Shown one piece after another: positions 1-7,414 of a DNA stretch of 64,000 bases (the stretch's first letter is position 1; each line of letters starts with the position of its first letter). The notes under the pieces are model-generated. The model worked only from the letters and a program-made list of their open reading frames with translations. It did no database searches and was not told the DNA's origin. The translations under genes were made by a program, and so were the position numbers. The stretch is from positions 1 through 64,000 of the forward strand of contig NZ_JAJAUZ010000035.1 of assembly GCF_020532645.1 (NCBI RefSeq), given 5' to 3'. Origin of the DNA: Streptomyces bambusae (GTDB lineage Bacteria > Actinomycetota > Actinomycetes > Streptomycetales > Streptomycetaceae).

Positions 1-173
1 CGGTCCGTCGGTGACGGTGATCGGAACTTGCGGCTCGGGCTACGTTAGACGTCCGTCAAGGTCGAGTCAAGCCGGCCACTCGGAAGGGGCGACGCGCCTT
101 CGCCGCCCTGAGTAACGTCAGTGCCCCGCCCCGGAACGTGGGCGGGTGGGGGCGTTACAGGGGGTGGGCCGGG

Positions 174-1106
174 ATGCCGGTGGCCATGGTCGAAGCGGTC
201 GTGCTCGGGCGACGCAACGAACAGCGGAACGAGAAGTACCAGAAGCGGCGCAAGAAGCTGGAGCGTCACCTCAAGCAGGAGAACGCGGCGCAGGACGAGA
301 CCCGTACTGCTGTCTACGAGGAGGCGCTGGTCCCCTTCCGGCAGGTCTTCGAGCGGCTGAAGCGGGTGGACCTCGCCGAGCTGGCACCGGTCGGCGATGC
401 CTCGTCGGAGCCTGCGGTGGCCGATGTGGAGCTGCGTGCGCTGCAGGACGCGGCAGTGGCGGCGGTGGCGTCCGTGGCTGCCGGTGCGGTCGCGGGTGCC
501 GGGGTGGGGGCTGTGACGTTCGCGGCGGTGGGGGCTTTTGCCACCGCGTCCACCGGGGCCGCGATCTCCGGGCTGTCTGGTGCCGCGGCCACGAGTGCGA
601 CGCTGGCGTGGCTGGGTGGTGGTTCGCTCGCGGCCGGGGGCGGCGGCGTGGCCGCCGGGACCATGGTGCTGACCGCGGCGATCGCCGCTCCCGCGCTGCT
701 GGTGACCGGGGTGCTGCTGGAGTGGCGGGGCCGGACGGTCCGCGAGGAGCAGCAGAAGGTCGCCAAGCAGATAGAAGAGGCCGAGGCGGCGCTCACGGAG
801 GCCCGGGCGGTCCTCTCGCCCGTCTTCCGGCGCAGCCGGGAGCTGCGTCTTCTGCTGAAGGAGCTGGCGCGGGCCATGGCGGCCCGGCAGGGGCTCTTCG
901 CCGAGACCGTCGACCGCTGTGACGACTATGCGGTGTACGGGCTGGGTGAGCGGGTCCTCGTGAAGGAGATGTTCGACCTGGCGGTGGCGATGGTGACGGT
1001 CCTGGGTACGCCGCCGGCGGGTGAGGACGGGCACGTCAGCGAGGTGTCGGGACGGGTGATCGGCGAGGTGCGGGCCAAGCTCGACGCGCTGGGGGCGGCC
1101 GCGTGA
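174..1106 (+). CDS. Glycine-zipper membrane protein of a two-gene module
   Basis: Unrecognised function; 310 residues from the ATG at 174 (a GTG at 138 is an upstream alternative). The protein has a charged, probably coiled-coil N-terminus (residues about 12-65), then a long Ala/Gly/Ser/Thr-rich hydrophobic stretch (about 93-183) containing ASTGAAISGLSGAAATSATL and LGGGSLAAGGGGVAAGT, then a second charged helical region (about 186-250). From memory, the STG-AISGLSGAAAT-ATLAWLGGG signature recurs in bacterial membrane proteins of unknown role; the glycine-zipper pattern suggests helices that pack and insert in the membrane. Its TGA overlaps the GTG of the next gene by four bases, so the two are translationally coupled. 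Coding call is firm, function is not. Confidence 0.8.
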   Translation: MPVAMVEAVVLGRRNEQRNEKYQKRRKKLERHLKQENAAQDETRTAVYEEALVPFRQVFERLKRVDLAELAPVGDASSEPAVADVELRALQDAAVAAVASVAAGAVAGAGVGAVTFAAVGAFATASTGAAISGLSGAAATSATLAWLGGGSLAAGGGGVAAGTMVLTAAIAAPALLVTGVLLEWRGRTVREEQQKVAKQIEEAEAALTEARAVLSPVFRRSRELRLLLKELARAMAARQGLFAETVDRCDDYAVYGLGERVLVKEMFDLAVAMVTVLGTPPAGEDGHVSEVSGRVIGEVRAKLDALGAAA

Positions 1107-2548
1107 GCCGTGCGGACGCGGACCGGGCCGCGCGGGCGGCGGAGGCGGCCTGGGTGGTGGCCGACCACGCGACCCGTGGGTTCGCGGCGGCGACGTACGA
1201 GACGCTGGCGGCGCGGGAGACGGTGGAACGGCTGGCGCGGCGCTATGTGGACGTCGGGAACGCGCAGCGGGCCGGCTACCTCTTCGAGGTGCGGCACGCG
1301 CTGTCCTTCAACCAGGCCGCGGCCCGGGCGGGGACCGATGTCCGGGCGCTCGTGTCGGAGTGGATGCCGGGCGGGTCGCAGACCGCGAAGGCCGACATCC
1401 GTCTGGTGGCCGGGGGCCGGGTGGTCGGCGAGGTGCAGGCCAAGCTGATGGATTCGGTGTCGGGTACGGCGTACCAGGTGCAGCGCGCCGACTACGCGGG
1501 GATGACGCGGCTGGTGGCCGGGGACCGGGTGGCGGACGTGGACAGCCTGCTCGGGCGGCGGCTGGCGATGGCTCCCGAGGGGGTGGGCTTTGAGGACTAC
1601 GCCGATGCGCACCGGCACCTCGCCGACCGGATCGAGTACGGCGGTGTCTCGTCCCGTCCGGTGGATCTGGCAGATGCCCGCCGCACCGCGCTGGATCCGG
1701 AGCGGTGGGTGCGGGGCGAGGCTCTGAGGGCGGCCGGCAAGGAGGCGGCGGTGGCTGCCGGGGCGGCGGCTGTGACGGGCGGGGCGGTCGCCGGGCTGGT
1801 GGGTGCGGCAGGTGAGCTGGCCCGGGTCCGGGCAGGTGAGACGTCGGCGGCGCAGGCTGCGTTGACGTCGGCCGGGGCGGCGGCCCGGGGTGCGGCCCGT
1901 TCGGGGGCGCTGGCCGGGCTGTCGTCGGCAGTGCGGACCGCCGGCCGGGCGGGGCGGCTGCCCGCGGCCTTCGGCGGCTCGCACCTGGCCTCGGCGACGG
2001 CCGGGGCGGCGCTGGCCGTGACGGGTGCGGCGGTCGAGCTGGCCCGGGGTGACATCGACGCGGGCGAGTTCGCGGCGCGCGGGGCGGAGGCGGCGCTGCG
2101 GGCCACGCTGACGTGGGCGTGCGGCACGGTGGCGCAGACGGTGATCCCGGTGCCGGTGGTCGGGGCGATGGCCGGTGCGCTGGTCGGGCAGGCTGCGGGG
2201 ACGGTGATCGTTCAGGCGCTGCAGGCGGGGCTGATGATCGTCCGGGGTGGTGGCGGCGCCGGGGCGGAAACCCTCGAACACGAGCTGCTCGCCGCGTCGT
2301 TGACCACGGGCCTGCTGGCGGAGGCGGCCGCTTCGCTGGGGCCGCGGACCCATGTGCGGGAGACGGTGCTGCCGGCGCTGGCGGGGGTGCGCGGGGAGCT
2401 GACCGGTACGGATCCTGCCGGGGCGCTGGACGGTCTGGCGGAGCTGACCGGCCGTCATGCGGGGCTGCCGTGGCAGCTGACGCCGGAGGAGTTCGACACC
2501 TGGATGGCGGAGAGCGACCAGCCGCTGGTACTGGATCCCAACTGGTAG
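1103..2548 (+). CDS. Putative nuclease-fold protein with glycine-rich membrane tail
   Basis: A 481-residue protein starting at a GTG that overlaps the upstream stop (GTGA). The N-terminal 140 residues look like a compact enzyme domain: YLFEVRHALSFN (E63), WMPGGSQTAKADIRL (D98) and GEVQAKL (E110, Q112, K114), spaced like a PD-(D/E)XK-type nuclease core. Residues about 205-400 are Ala/Gly-rich and hydrophobic, echoing the partner protein, and the C-terminus is polar. The arrangement, a nuclease-like head tied to a membrane-prone tail beside a glycine-zipper protein, suggests a membrane-associated effector system; that is inference. An alternative is a structural or polymorphic-toxin-like protein with no catalysis. 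Confidence 0.75.
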   Translation: MSRADADRAARAAEAAWVVADHATRGFAAATYETLAARETVERLARRYVDVGNAQRAGYLFEVRHALSFNQAAARAGTDVRALVSEWMPGGSQTAKADIRLVAGGRVVGEVQAKLMDSVSGTAYQVQRADYAGMTRLVAGDRVADVDSLLGRRLAMAPEGVGFEDYADAHRHLADRIEYGGVSSRPVDLADARRTALDPERWVRGEALRAAGKEAAVAAGAAAVTGGAVAGLVGAAGELARVRAGETSAAQAALTSAGAAARGAARSGALAGLSSAVRTAGRAGRLPAAFGGSHLASATAGAALAVTGAAVELARGDIDAGEFAARGAEAALRATLTWACGTVAQTVIPVPVVGAMAGALVGQAAGTVIVQALQAGLMIVRGGGGAGAETLEHELLAASLTTGLLAEAAASLGPRTHVRETVLPALAGVRGELTGTDPAGALDGLAELTGRHAGLPWQLTPEEFDTWMAESDQPLVLDPNW

Positions 2549-2669
2549 GCGGACCGGTGGTGTTCGGCTGCGGGTGGCGGGCGCGGGCGGGTGCGGACGG
2601 GTGTTGCCGGCGCACCCGCCGCCGGGCCCGGTGCATGCGCCGGGGGTCAGGGAGGAGCAGGATGGGGGC

Positions 2670-3092
2670 ATGTCCGAGCGATTCACCAGCCGTGTCCTTG
2701 ACCTTGCCACCGGCCGTGCGGAGACCGTCACCGATCTGACGCGGCACTGCGAGCGGTTCCTGTCCGAGGCGGCCGCCGGGCGGGACGGGCTGCTCAACGT
2801 GTTCGTCCCGCACGCCACGGCGGGCGTCGCCGTGATCGAGACGGGGGCGGGGAGCGACGACGACCTGCTCGCCGCGCTCCACACCCTGCTGCCCGCCGAC
2901 GACCGCTGGCGGCACCGGCACGGTTCGCCGGGCCACGGTCGCGATCACGTCCTGCCGGCGTTCGTGCCGCCGCACGCCACCCTGCCGGTGATCGGCGGGC
3001 GGCTCCAGCTGGGCACGTGGCAGTCGGTGTGCCTCGTCGACACCAACAGGGACAACCCGGAGCGGCAGGTCAGGCTGTCGTTCCTGGGGTGA
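2670..3092 (+). CDS. YjbQ/UPF0047 family protein
   Basis: A 140-residue single-domain protein of the secondary thiamine-phosphate synthase-like (YjbQ, UPF0047) family, which is normally about 130-140 residues and forms trimers. Visible family motifs are FVPHATAGVAVIET, HGSPGHGRDH and GRLQLGTWQSVCLVD followed by an R-containing C-terminus. The ATG at 2670 is chosen because GGAGGAG lies 12 bases upstream and the family begins here; an in-frame upstream extension to 2574 has no homology look. Physiological role is unclear in the whole family. It stands alone, converging on the flavoprotein gene downstream. Confidence 0.88.
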   Translation: MSERFTSRVLDLATGRAETVTDLTRHCERFLSEAAAGRDGLLNVFVPHATAGVAVIETGAGSDDDLLAALHTLLPADDRWRHRHGSPGHGRDHVLPAFVPPHATLPVIGGRLQLGTWQSVCLVDTNRDNPERQVRLSFLG

Positions 3093-3110
3093 GGAGCGGG
3101 CGGGACGGGA

Positions 3111-3776
3111 TCACTCGTAGCGGTGGAGGAGCGAGTCGCGTTCGTCCTGGCGGATCCGGTCGAGGGTGAGGCCGGGGATGGCCAGGTGGGAGAGGCTGAC
3201 CTCGGCGGAGCTGGGGACGGCGTCCTCGGCGAGCCACTCCCCCGGCTTCCATGCGCTGCTGCGCAGGAGGGCCTTCGGGCAGTGCTGGTAGGCCTCTTCG
3301 ACCTCGACCACGATGGCGCTGCGCGGCGGCTTGCCGACGGAGGTGAGCTGCGCCAGGAGCCGCGGGTCGGCGGAGACGCAGGCGCGGCCGTTGACGCGGA
3401 GGGTGGTGGCGCGGCCGGGGATGACGAAGATGAGGCCGGCGCGGCCCGTCTCGACGATGTTGTGGGAGGTGTCGAGGCGCTTGTTGCCGGTGGCGTCGGG
3501 GATGGCGAGGGTGAACTCGTCGAGGACGGAGACGAATCCTGCGGGGCCGCCGCGGGGCGTGACGTCGCAGTGGCCTTCGGCGTCGGCGCTGGCGATGAAG
3601 ACGAGCGAGGAGTGGGCGATGACCTCGCGGGCGACGTCGTGGATCCGGTCGACGGTCTTGCGGCGGGCCAGTTCGCTCGGGGCCTCGTAGAGGTCGCGGA
3701 GCTGGTCCGTGGTCTGGACGGCGGTGGACTTCAGGGCGTCGAAGACGCTGCCGGCGGGCGGCTGGTTGTCGGTCAC
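3111..3776 (-). CDS. PPOX-class FMN-dependent flavoprotein
   Basis: A 221-residue pyridoxamine-5'-phosphate-oxidase-fold protein resembling the MSMEG_1061-type subfamily. Seen in the sequence: SSLVFIASADAEGHCDVTPRGGPAGFV, the usual first strands and FMN-phosphate loop of the split barrel, NKRLDTSHNIVE, and GLIFVIPGRATTLRVNGRA. Members bind FMN or F420 and act on small cytosolic substrates; this substrate is unknown. The GTG start has no ribosome-binding site, but a TAGATT -10-like hexamer lies 8 bases upstream (3785-3790, minus strand), suggesting a leaderless transcript. It is divergent from the RibD-like gene. Confidence 0.88.
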   Translation of the reverse strand: MTDNQPPAGSVFDALKSTAVQTTDQLRDLYEAPSELARRKTVDRIHDVAREVIAHSSLVFIASADAEGHCDVTPRGGPAGFVSVLDEFTLAIPDATGNKRLDTSHNIVETGRAGLIFVIPGRATTLRVNGRACVSADPRLLAQLTSVGKPPRSAIVVEVEEAYQHCPKALLRSSAWKPGEWLAEDAVPSSAEVSLSHLAIPGLTLDRIRQDERDSLLHRYE

Positions 3777-3784
3777 GTACCGGC

Positions 3785-3790
3785 AATCTA
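3785..3790 (-). promoter_or_regulatory. -10-like box for a leaderless flavoprotein transcript
   Basis: TAGATT fits the actinobacterial TANNNT -10 consensus and ends 8 bases before the GTG at 3776, placing the transcript start at or next to the start codon. No convincing -35 is visible. Confidence 0.45.
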
Positions 3791-3922
3791 TACGACCCGT
3801 CCGACCGCCTGTTCGATGCGCGATGGAGTGGGGAACGTGGCGCGTCGGAAGCGGAATCGGCGGGGGCTCGTCGTGTACTGGAGGTTCGCGAAGGCCCGGA
3901 CCGCTGTGGAGGACCCGCCGGC

Positions 3923-4537
3923 ATGAGGAAGATCGTCTCGCAGTTCTTCGTTTCCCTGGACGGCGTCGTGGAGGCGCCCGACCAGTGGCATTTCCCCTAC
4001 TTCAACGAGGAGATGGGCGCGGCCGTCGATGCCGCGTTCGGGGCGGCGGACACGCTGCTGCTCGGGCGCAGGACGTACGACAGCTTTGCCGGGGCCTGGC
4101 CGGAGCGGGAGGCGGCGGGCGGGGAGGACGCGCCGTTCGCGAAGCGGCTCGGGGACACCCGGAAGGTGGTGGTGTCGCACCAGGACCTGTCGTTCGCGTG
4201 GCGGAACTCCGAGCTGCTGGCCGGGGGTCTGGTGCCGGGAGTGGCGGCGCTGAAGGGCGAGCCGGGTGCCGGGTCGGTGGTGATGAGCGGGTCGGTTTCG
4301 GTGGTGCGCCAGCTCCTCGACGCGGGGCTGCTGGACGAGCTCCAGCTGTTCGTGCACCCCGTCGTGGTGCGGACCGGCGGGCGGCTGTTCGAGGAGGGGG
4401 GCGCACCGGTGCCGTTGCGGCTGCTGTCGTGCGAGACGTTCCATACGGGGGTGCTGCACGTGCGGTACGCGCCCGACGCGGGGCCTGCCGGGGCCACGTA
4501 CGAGGACGCCAAGACCCATCTGCAGCAGGGGTCGTAG
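3923..4537 (+). CDS. RibD C-terminal / dihydrofolate reductase family protein
   Basis: A 204-residue NADPH-dependent reductase of the RibD C-terminal (DHFR-like) superfamily. The start MRKIVSQFFVSLDGVVEAPD, then DTLLLGRRTYDSFAGAWP (cofactor-loop region), KVVVSHQDLSF and a glycine-rich nucleotide-binding turn near residue 120 (GSVVMSGSVSVVRQLL) are standard for the group. GGAGG lies eight bases upstream of the ATG. These stand-alone copies are not part of riboflavin operons, and their substrate is unknown; they are typically cytosolic. No riboflavin genes are nearby. Confidence 0.9.
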   Translation: MRKIVSQFFVSLDGVVEAPDQWHFPYFNEEMGAAVDAAFGAADTLLLGRRTYDSFAGAWPEREAAGGEDAPFAKRLGDTRKVVVSHQDLSFAWRNSELLAGGLVPGVAALKGEPGAGSVVMSGSVSVVRQLLDAGLLDELQLFVHPVVVRTGGRLFEEGGAPVPLRLLSCETFHTGVLHVRYAPDAGPAGATYEDAKTHLQQGS

Positions 4538-4602
4538 CGGCCGGGCGTACGGGCGGGGCGGGGCCCGCGTCGGGCGCGGGGGTGGCACGGGGCCGGTGGC
4601 GG

Positions 4603-5172
4603 TCAGGTGCGGGCCGCGCGCCAGAGGGTCAGGGCGCCGGCGGCCGGGACGATCCCGCAGACGGCGATGAGCAGGAGCAGTTCCATCGGGCCGATGCCCG
4701 AGGCGGCGAAGAGGAACGCGGCCAGGCCGACCAGGAGGGGGCCGCCGGCGGTGGTGGCCGCGGCGGCGGCCTTGCGGCGGGGGCTCCACCCGCGGGATCC
4801 GGCCAGCAGAACCAGGCCGGTGAGGAGGGCCGCGGCGCCGGCCAGCGGGTGGGCCAGGCCGAGGAGTCCGCCGCAGCCGAGCAGGGCGACGGTCAGCAGG
4901 ATCCGGTTGCGGCTGTCGACGGGCCGGGGAGCGGCGGCGGCCGGGGCTGCCGGTACGGGCTCTTCGGCGAAGGCGGAGGCCGCGACCGTGCGGGGGTCGC
5001 CGAGCTGTTCGAGGACCTCGCGGATGCGGGTTTCGTCGTCGCCGGTGGTGGCGCCGATGTGCTCGCGGAGGTCGGCGATCAGTTCGGAGCGGCGCTCTGC
5101 GGGGAGAGCACTGCTCTCGCGCTCGACGGCGGCGAGGTAGTCGTGGACGAGCGGGTGTTCGGTGTGCATCAC
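4603..5172 (-). CDS. HAAS-domain membrane protein
   Basis: A 189-residue protein with an N-terminal HAAS helical domain (about residues 5-70: VHDYLAAVERESSALPAER, then LREHIG and VLEQLGDPRTVAASAF) and three to four hydrophobic segments from about 90 onward. HAAS proteins are encoded next to PadR-type regulators and are thought to signal between membrane and regulator. The GTG start overlaps the PadR stop by four bases, so the genes form an operon with coupled translation. Convergent with the RibD-like gene. Confidence 0.85.
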   Translation of the reverse strand: MMHTEHPLVHDYLAAVERESSALPAERRSELIADLREHIGATTGDDETRIREVLEQLGDPRTVAASAFAEEPVPAAPAAAAPRPVDSRNRILLTVALLGCGGLLGLAHPLAGAAALLTGLVLLAGSRGWSPRRKAAAAATTAGGPLLVGLAAFLFAASGIGPMELLLLIAVCGIVPAAGALTLWRAART

Positions 5173-5522
5173 GAGGGCTCCCCCTGGGTGTCCTTGAGAA
5201 AGTGGTCGACTGCGTTGCGGAAGTGCGGCCAGGCCCGGGTGAACTCGGCCAGTGCCGCCCGGCCCCCGTCGGTCAGGGTGTAGTAGCGGCGCGGTGGTCC
5301 GCTGGGCGATTCGCGCAGCTGCGTGTCCACGAGCTCTTCCCTGCGGAGCCGGGACAGCAGGGGGTAGATCGTGCCCTGACTGGTCGTCATGACACTGACG
5401 GCGGACAGCTCTTCGAGGATCTCCACGCCGTACCGGGGGCCGTCCCGGAGCAGGGCGAGGACGCAGTACTCCAGCACGCCCTTGCGGACCTGACTGGGGA
5501 CCCTGCCCTCCGCCCCTTCCAT
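5169..5522 (-). CDS. PadR family transcriptional regulator
   Basis: A 117-residue PadR-type winged-helix repressor: VRKGVLEYCVLALLRDGPRYGVEILEEL, SQGTIYPLLSRLRREELV (recognition helix and turn), SGPPRRYYTLTDGGRAALAEF (wing). The start is set at MEGAEG; an ATG 18 bases upstream (5540) is possible. Neither has a good ribosome-binding site, so a leaderless or short-leader transcript is likely. The regulator precedes and is coupled to the HAAS membrane protein, the usual PadR-HAAS pairing, and probably represses its own operon. A TTGCATTGCA-like repeat overlaps the start region. Confidence 0.88.
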   Translation of the reverse strand: MEGAEGRVPSQVRKGVLEYCVLALLRDGPRYGVEILEELSAVSVMTTSQGTIYPLLSRLRREELVDTQLRESPSGPPRRYYTLTDGGRAALAEFTRAWPHFRNAVDHFLKDTQGEPS

Positions 5523-5803
5523 TGCGTTACCAGGAACCATGCAATGCAAGATAGCTCCGCAGGGTCCGCCGCACAAGCGGGACGCGCGGCTCCGGGGCCG
5601 CAGTGCACCGGTCCGCGCCGGTCGCTGCCGCCGGGCCGCCCGCGCGCGTCGCCGATACACCGCGGAACGATCGCTTTCCGCCGAATCCACGGTTTCCGCC
5701 ACGAGACTCCCGCGGATCAGTAGCTTGAGCCCGCAGGAGTCCGGCACCGCGGGCACGAACCGGCGGGCCGGGCGTGATCAGCACGGCAAGGGAGTGGACG
5801 AGA

Positions 5804-6178
5804 ATGGCGAACCTGGAAGTCTCCTTGAAGGACGCGATGACCTCGATCGAGGGCGCGCTGGGCGTGGCCCTCGTGGACTACACGAGCGGGATGGCACTGG
5901 GGACCCTGGGAGGCGGCAAGGACCTCGACCTCACGGTCGCCGCCGCCGGCAACACCGACGTGATCCGGGCGAAGGTCCGCACGATGGAACTGCTGGGCAT
6001 GCAGGACGACATCGAGGACCTGCTGATCACCCTGGGCGGCCAGTACCACCTGATCCGGCTGCTCACGGGGCGCAACGGAGCCGGGCTCTTCCTCTACCTG
6101 GTGCTCGACAAGGGCAAGTCCAATCTGGCGATGGCCCGCCACCAGCTCAAGCGGATCGAAGCCGGGCTGGAGCTCTAG
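5804..6178 (+). CDS. Roadblock/LC7-like conserved protein
   Basis: A 124-residue cytosolic protein with the look of a single roadblock/LC7 domain: MANLEVSLKDAMTSIEGALG, GVALVDYTSGMALGTLGGG, then a long helix region and GAGLFLYLVLDKGKSNLAMA. Roadblock domains usually act with small GTPases or as dimerisation partners; no GTPase gene is close here. GGAG lies nine bases before the ATG at 5804. It precedes an ArsR gene in the same direction, but 190 bases and a strong palindrome separate them, so they may be separately transcribed. Confidence 0.75.
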   Translation: MANLEVSLKDAMTSIEGALGVALVDYTSGMALGTLGGGKDLDLTVAAAGNTDVIRAKVRTMELLGMQDDIEDLLITLGGQYHLIRLLTGRNGAGLFLYLVLDKGKSNLAMARHQLKRIEAGLEL

Positions 6179-6210
6179 CGCCCGCTGCCGACGGCCCACG
6201 CATGCCCACG

Positions 6211-6230
6211 AATTGAAGAGTTCTTCAATT
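6211..6230. promoter_or_regulatory. ArsR-type palindromic operator
   Basis: AATTGAAGAGTTCTTCAATT consists of two perfect 9-base arms around GT. It is AT-rich in a very GC-rich genome, lies 140 bases ahead of the ArsR start and matches the length and style of ArsR/SmtB operators (TTGAA-TTCAA cores). TTGAAG within it could also serve as a -35 element. Autoregulation is inferred. Confidence 0.7.
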
Positions 6231-6369
6231 CCGCAGATCGAAATCTGGTCAACTGCGGGTCGGCGTGGGCCGCCGGGAAGCGACCATGGACCAAAGACCG
6301 CCGGACCCGCACCGCGTGCGGACCGCGGTCGTGGTCCGCTTGACAGCAACAGCAGGGACGCCGGTGGGA

Positions 6370-6711
6370 ATGCAGGTACCGCTGTACCAGGCCAAGGCGG
6401 AGTTCTTCCGGATGCTCGGGCATCCGGTCCGGATTCGGGTGCTCGAACTCCTCCAGCACGGGCCCATGCCGGTCCGCGACCTTCTGAACGAGATCGACAT
6501 CGAAGCGTCCAGCCTCTCCCAGCAGCTCGCGGTGCTGCGCCGGTCGGGCATCGTGGTCTCCACCCGGGAGGGCTCGACGGTGAGTTACGAACTCGCCGGC
6601 GGGGACGTCGCCGATCTGCTGCGGGCGGCCCGGCGGATCCTGACCGAGCTGCTGGCGGGGCGTACGGAACTGCTGACGGAGCTGCGGCAGACGGACTCGT
6701 CGCCCGCGTGA
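6370..6711 (+). CDS. ArsR family winged-helix regulator
   Basis: A 113-residue ArsR/SmtB-type regulator: AEFFRMLGHPVRIRVLELLQ, VRDLLNEIDIEASSLSQQLA (helix-turn-helix), VLRRSGIVVSTREGSTVSYEL (wing). No cysteine metal site is visible, so the signal is not an obvious thiol-bound metal. The ATG at 6370 follows a GGTGGG; an upstream ATG at 6286 would add a tail with no domain. A close paralogue is encoded at 53448-53855. The perfect palindrome at 6211-6230 is its probable operator. Confidence 0.87.
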   Translation: MQVPLYQAKAEFFRMLGHPVRIRVLELLQHGPMPVRDLLNEIDIEASSLSQQLAVLRRSGIVVSTREGSTVSYELAGGDVADLLRAARRILTELLAGRTELLTELRQTDSSPA

Positions 6712-6856
6712 CGACGAGGGGGCGGCGGCCGGGGCTTCCGCGGGGCAGGCGCGGTGTGACCCCGGGCCAACCCTGAGCAGACCCTAGGGGTCTCGGGTGT
6801 GGAGATCATCCGTGAGCCGGATGGGCGTACCCCGGGTGATCGGGGAGAGTCGGACC

Positions 6857-7369
6857 GTGACCTCGACCGCCGCTGCCTCCGTATCCGCCGCCCCCACGCG
6901 CCTGTTGGGGTCGTTCGTCCGTTTCACCGTGTGTGGTGGCGGGGTCGGGCTGCTGTCCAGCGGTGCGCTGGTGCTGGCGGACGGCCGGCTGCCGCTGGCG
7001 GTGGCCAACGCGGTGGTGGCGGTCGTGTCGACGCTGCTCGCCACGGAGTTGCACGCCCGGTTCGCGTTCGCCGGGTCCCGCCCGGGGCGGCGCGAGCACG
7101 TCCGTTCGGCGCTGACGGCGGCCGTCGGGTACCTGTTCACCACCGGGGCGCTGCTGGCCCTCCAGGCGCTGCTGCCGGATGCCCGGGCGTGGCTGACGCA
7201 GGCCGTGTACCTGGCGGCGTCGGCGCTGGCGGGGGTGGCGCGGTTCGCGGTGCTGCGGGCGGTGGTGTTCGCGGCGCGGCCGGCGGCCGGGCCCCGCAAG
7301 GCCGTCGTACGGACGCTTGAGGGGGCGAACAGCACGCGACCCGACGCGTTCGGCCTGTGTGCAGGCTGA
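6857..7369 (+). CDS. GtrA-like membrane protein
   Basis: A 170-residue integral membrane protein with four predicted hydrophobic helices and the GtrA family opening LLGSFVRFTVCGGGVGLLSSGALVLAD, followed by AVVSTLLATELHARFAFAG. GtrA-like proteins are thought to flip or support transfer of lipid-linked sugars in cell-surface glycan assembly. The GTG at 6857 has GGGGAGA ten bases upstream; earlier in-frame ATGs exist. It stands alone, and an inverted repeat AGACCC-TAG-GGGTCT lies upstream at 6779-6793. Confidence 0.82.
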   Translation: MTSTAAASVSAAPTRLLGSFVRFTVCGGGVGLLSSGALVLADGRLPLAVANAVVAVVSTLLATELHARFAFAGSRPGRREHVRSALTAAVGYLFTTGALLALQALLPDARAWLTQAVYLAASALAGVARFAVLRAVVFAARPAAGPRKAVVRTLEGANSTRPDAFGLCAG

Positions 7370-7414
7370 ACCCGTCGGGTCGCGGGGCGGTGCCGGCCAT
7401 TGCGGCCGGCGGGG

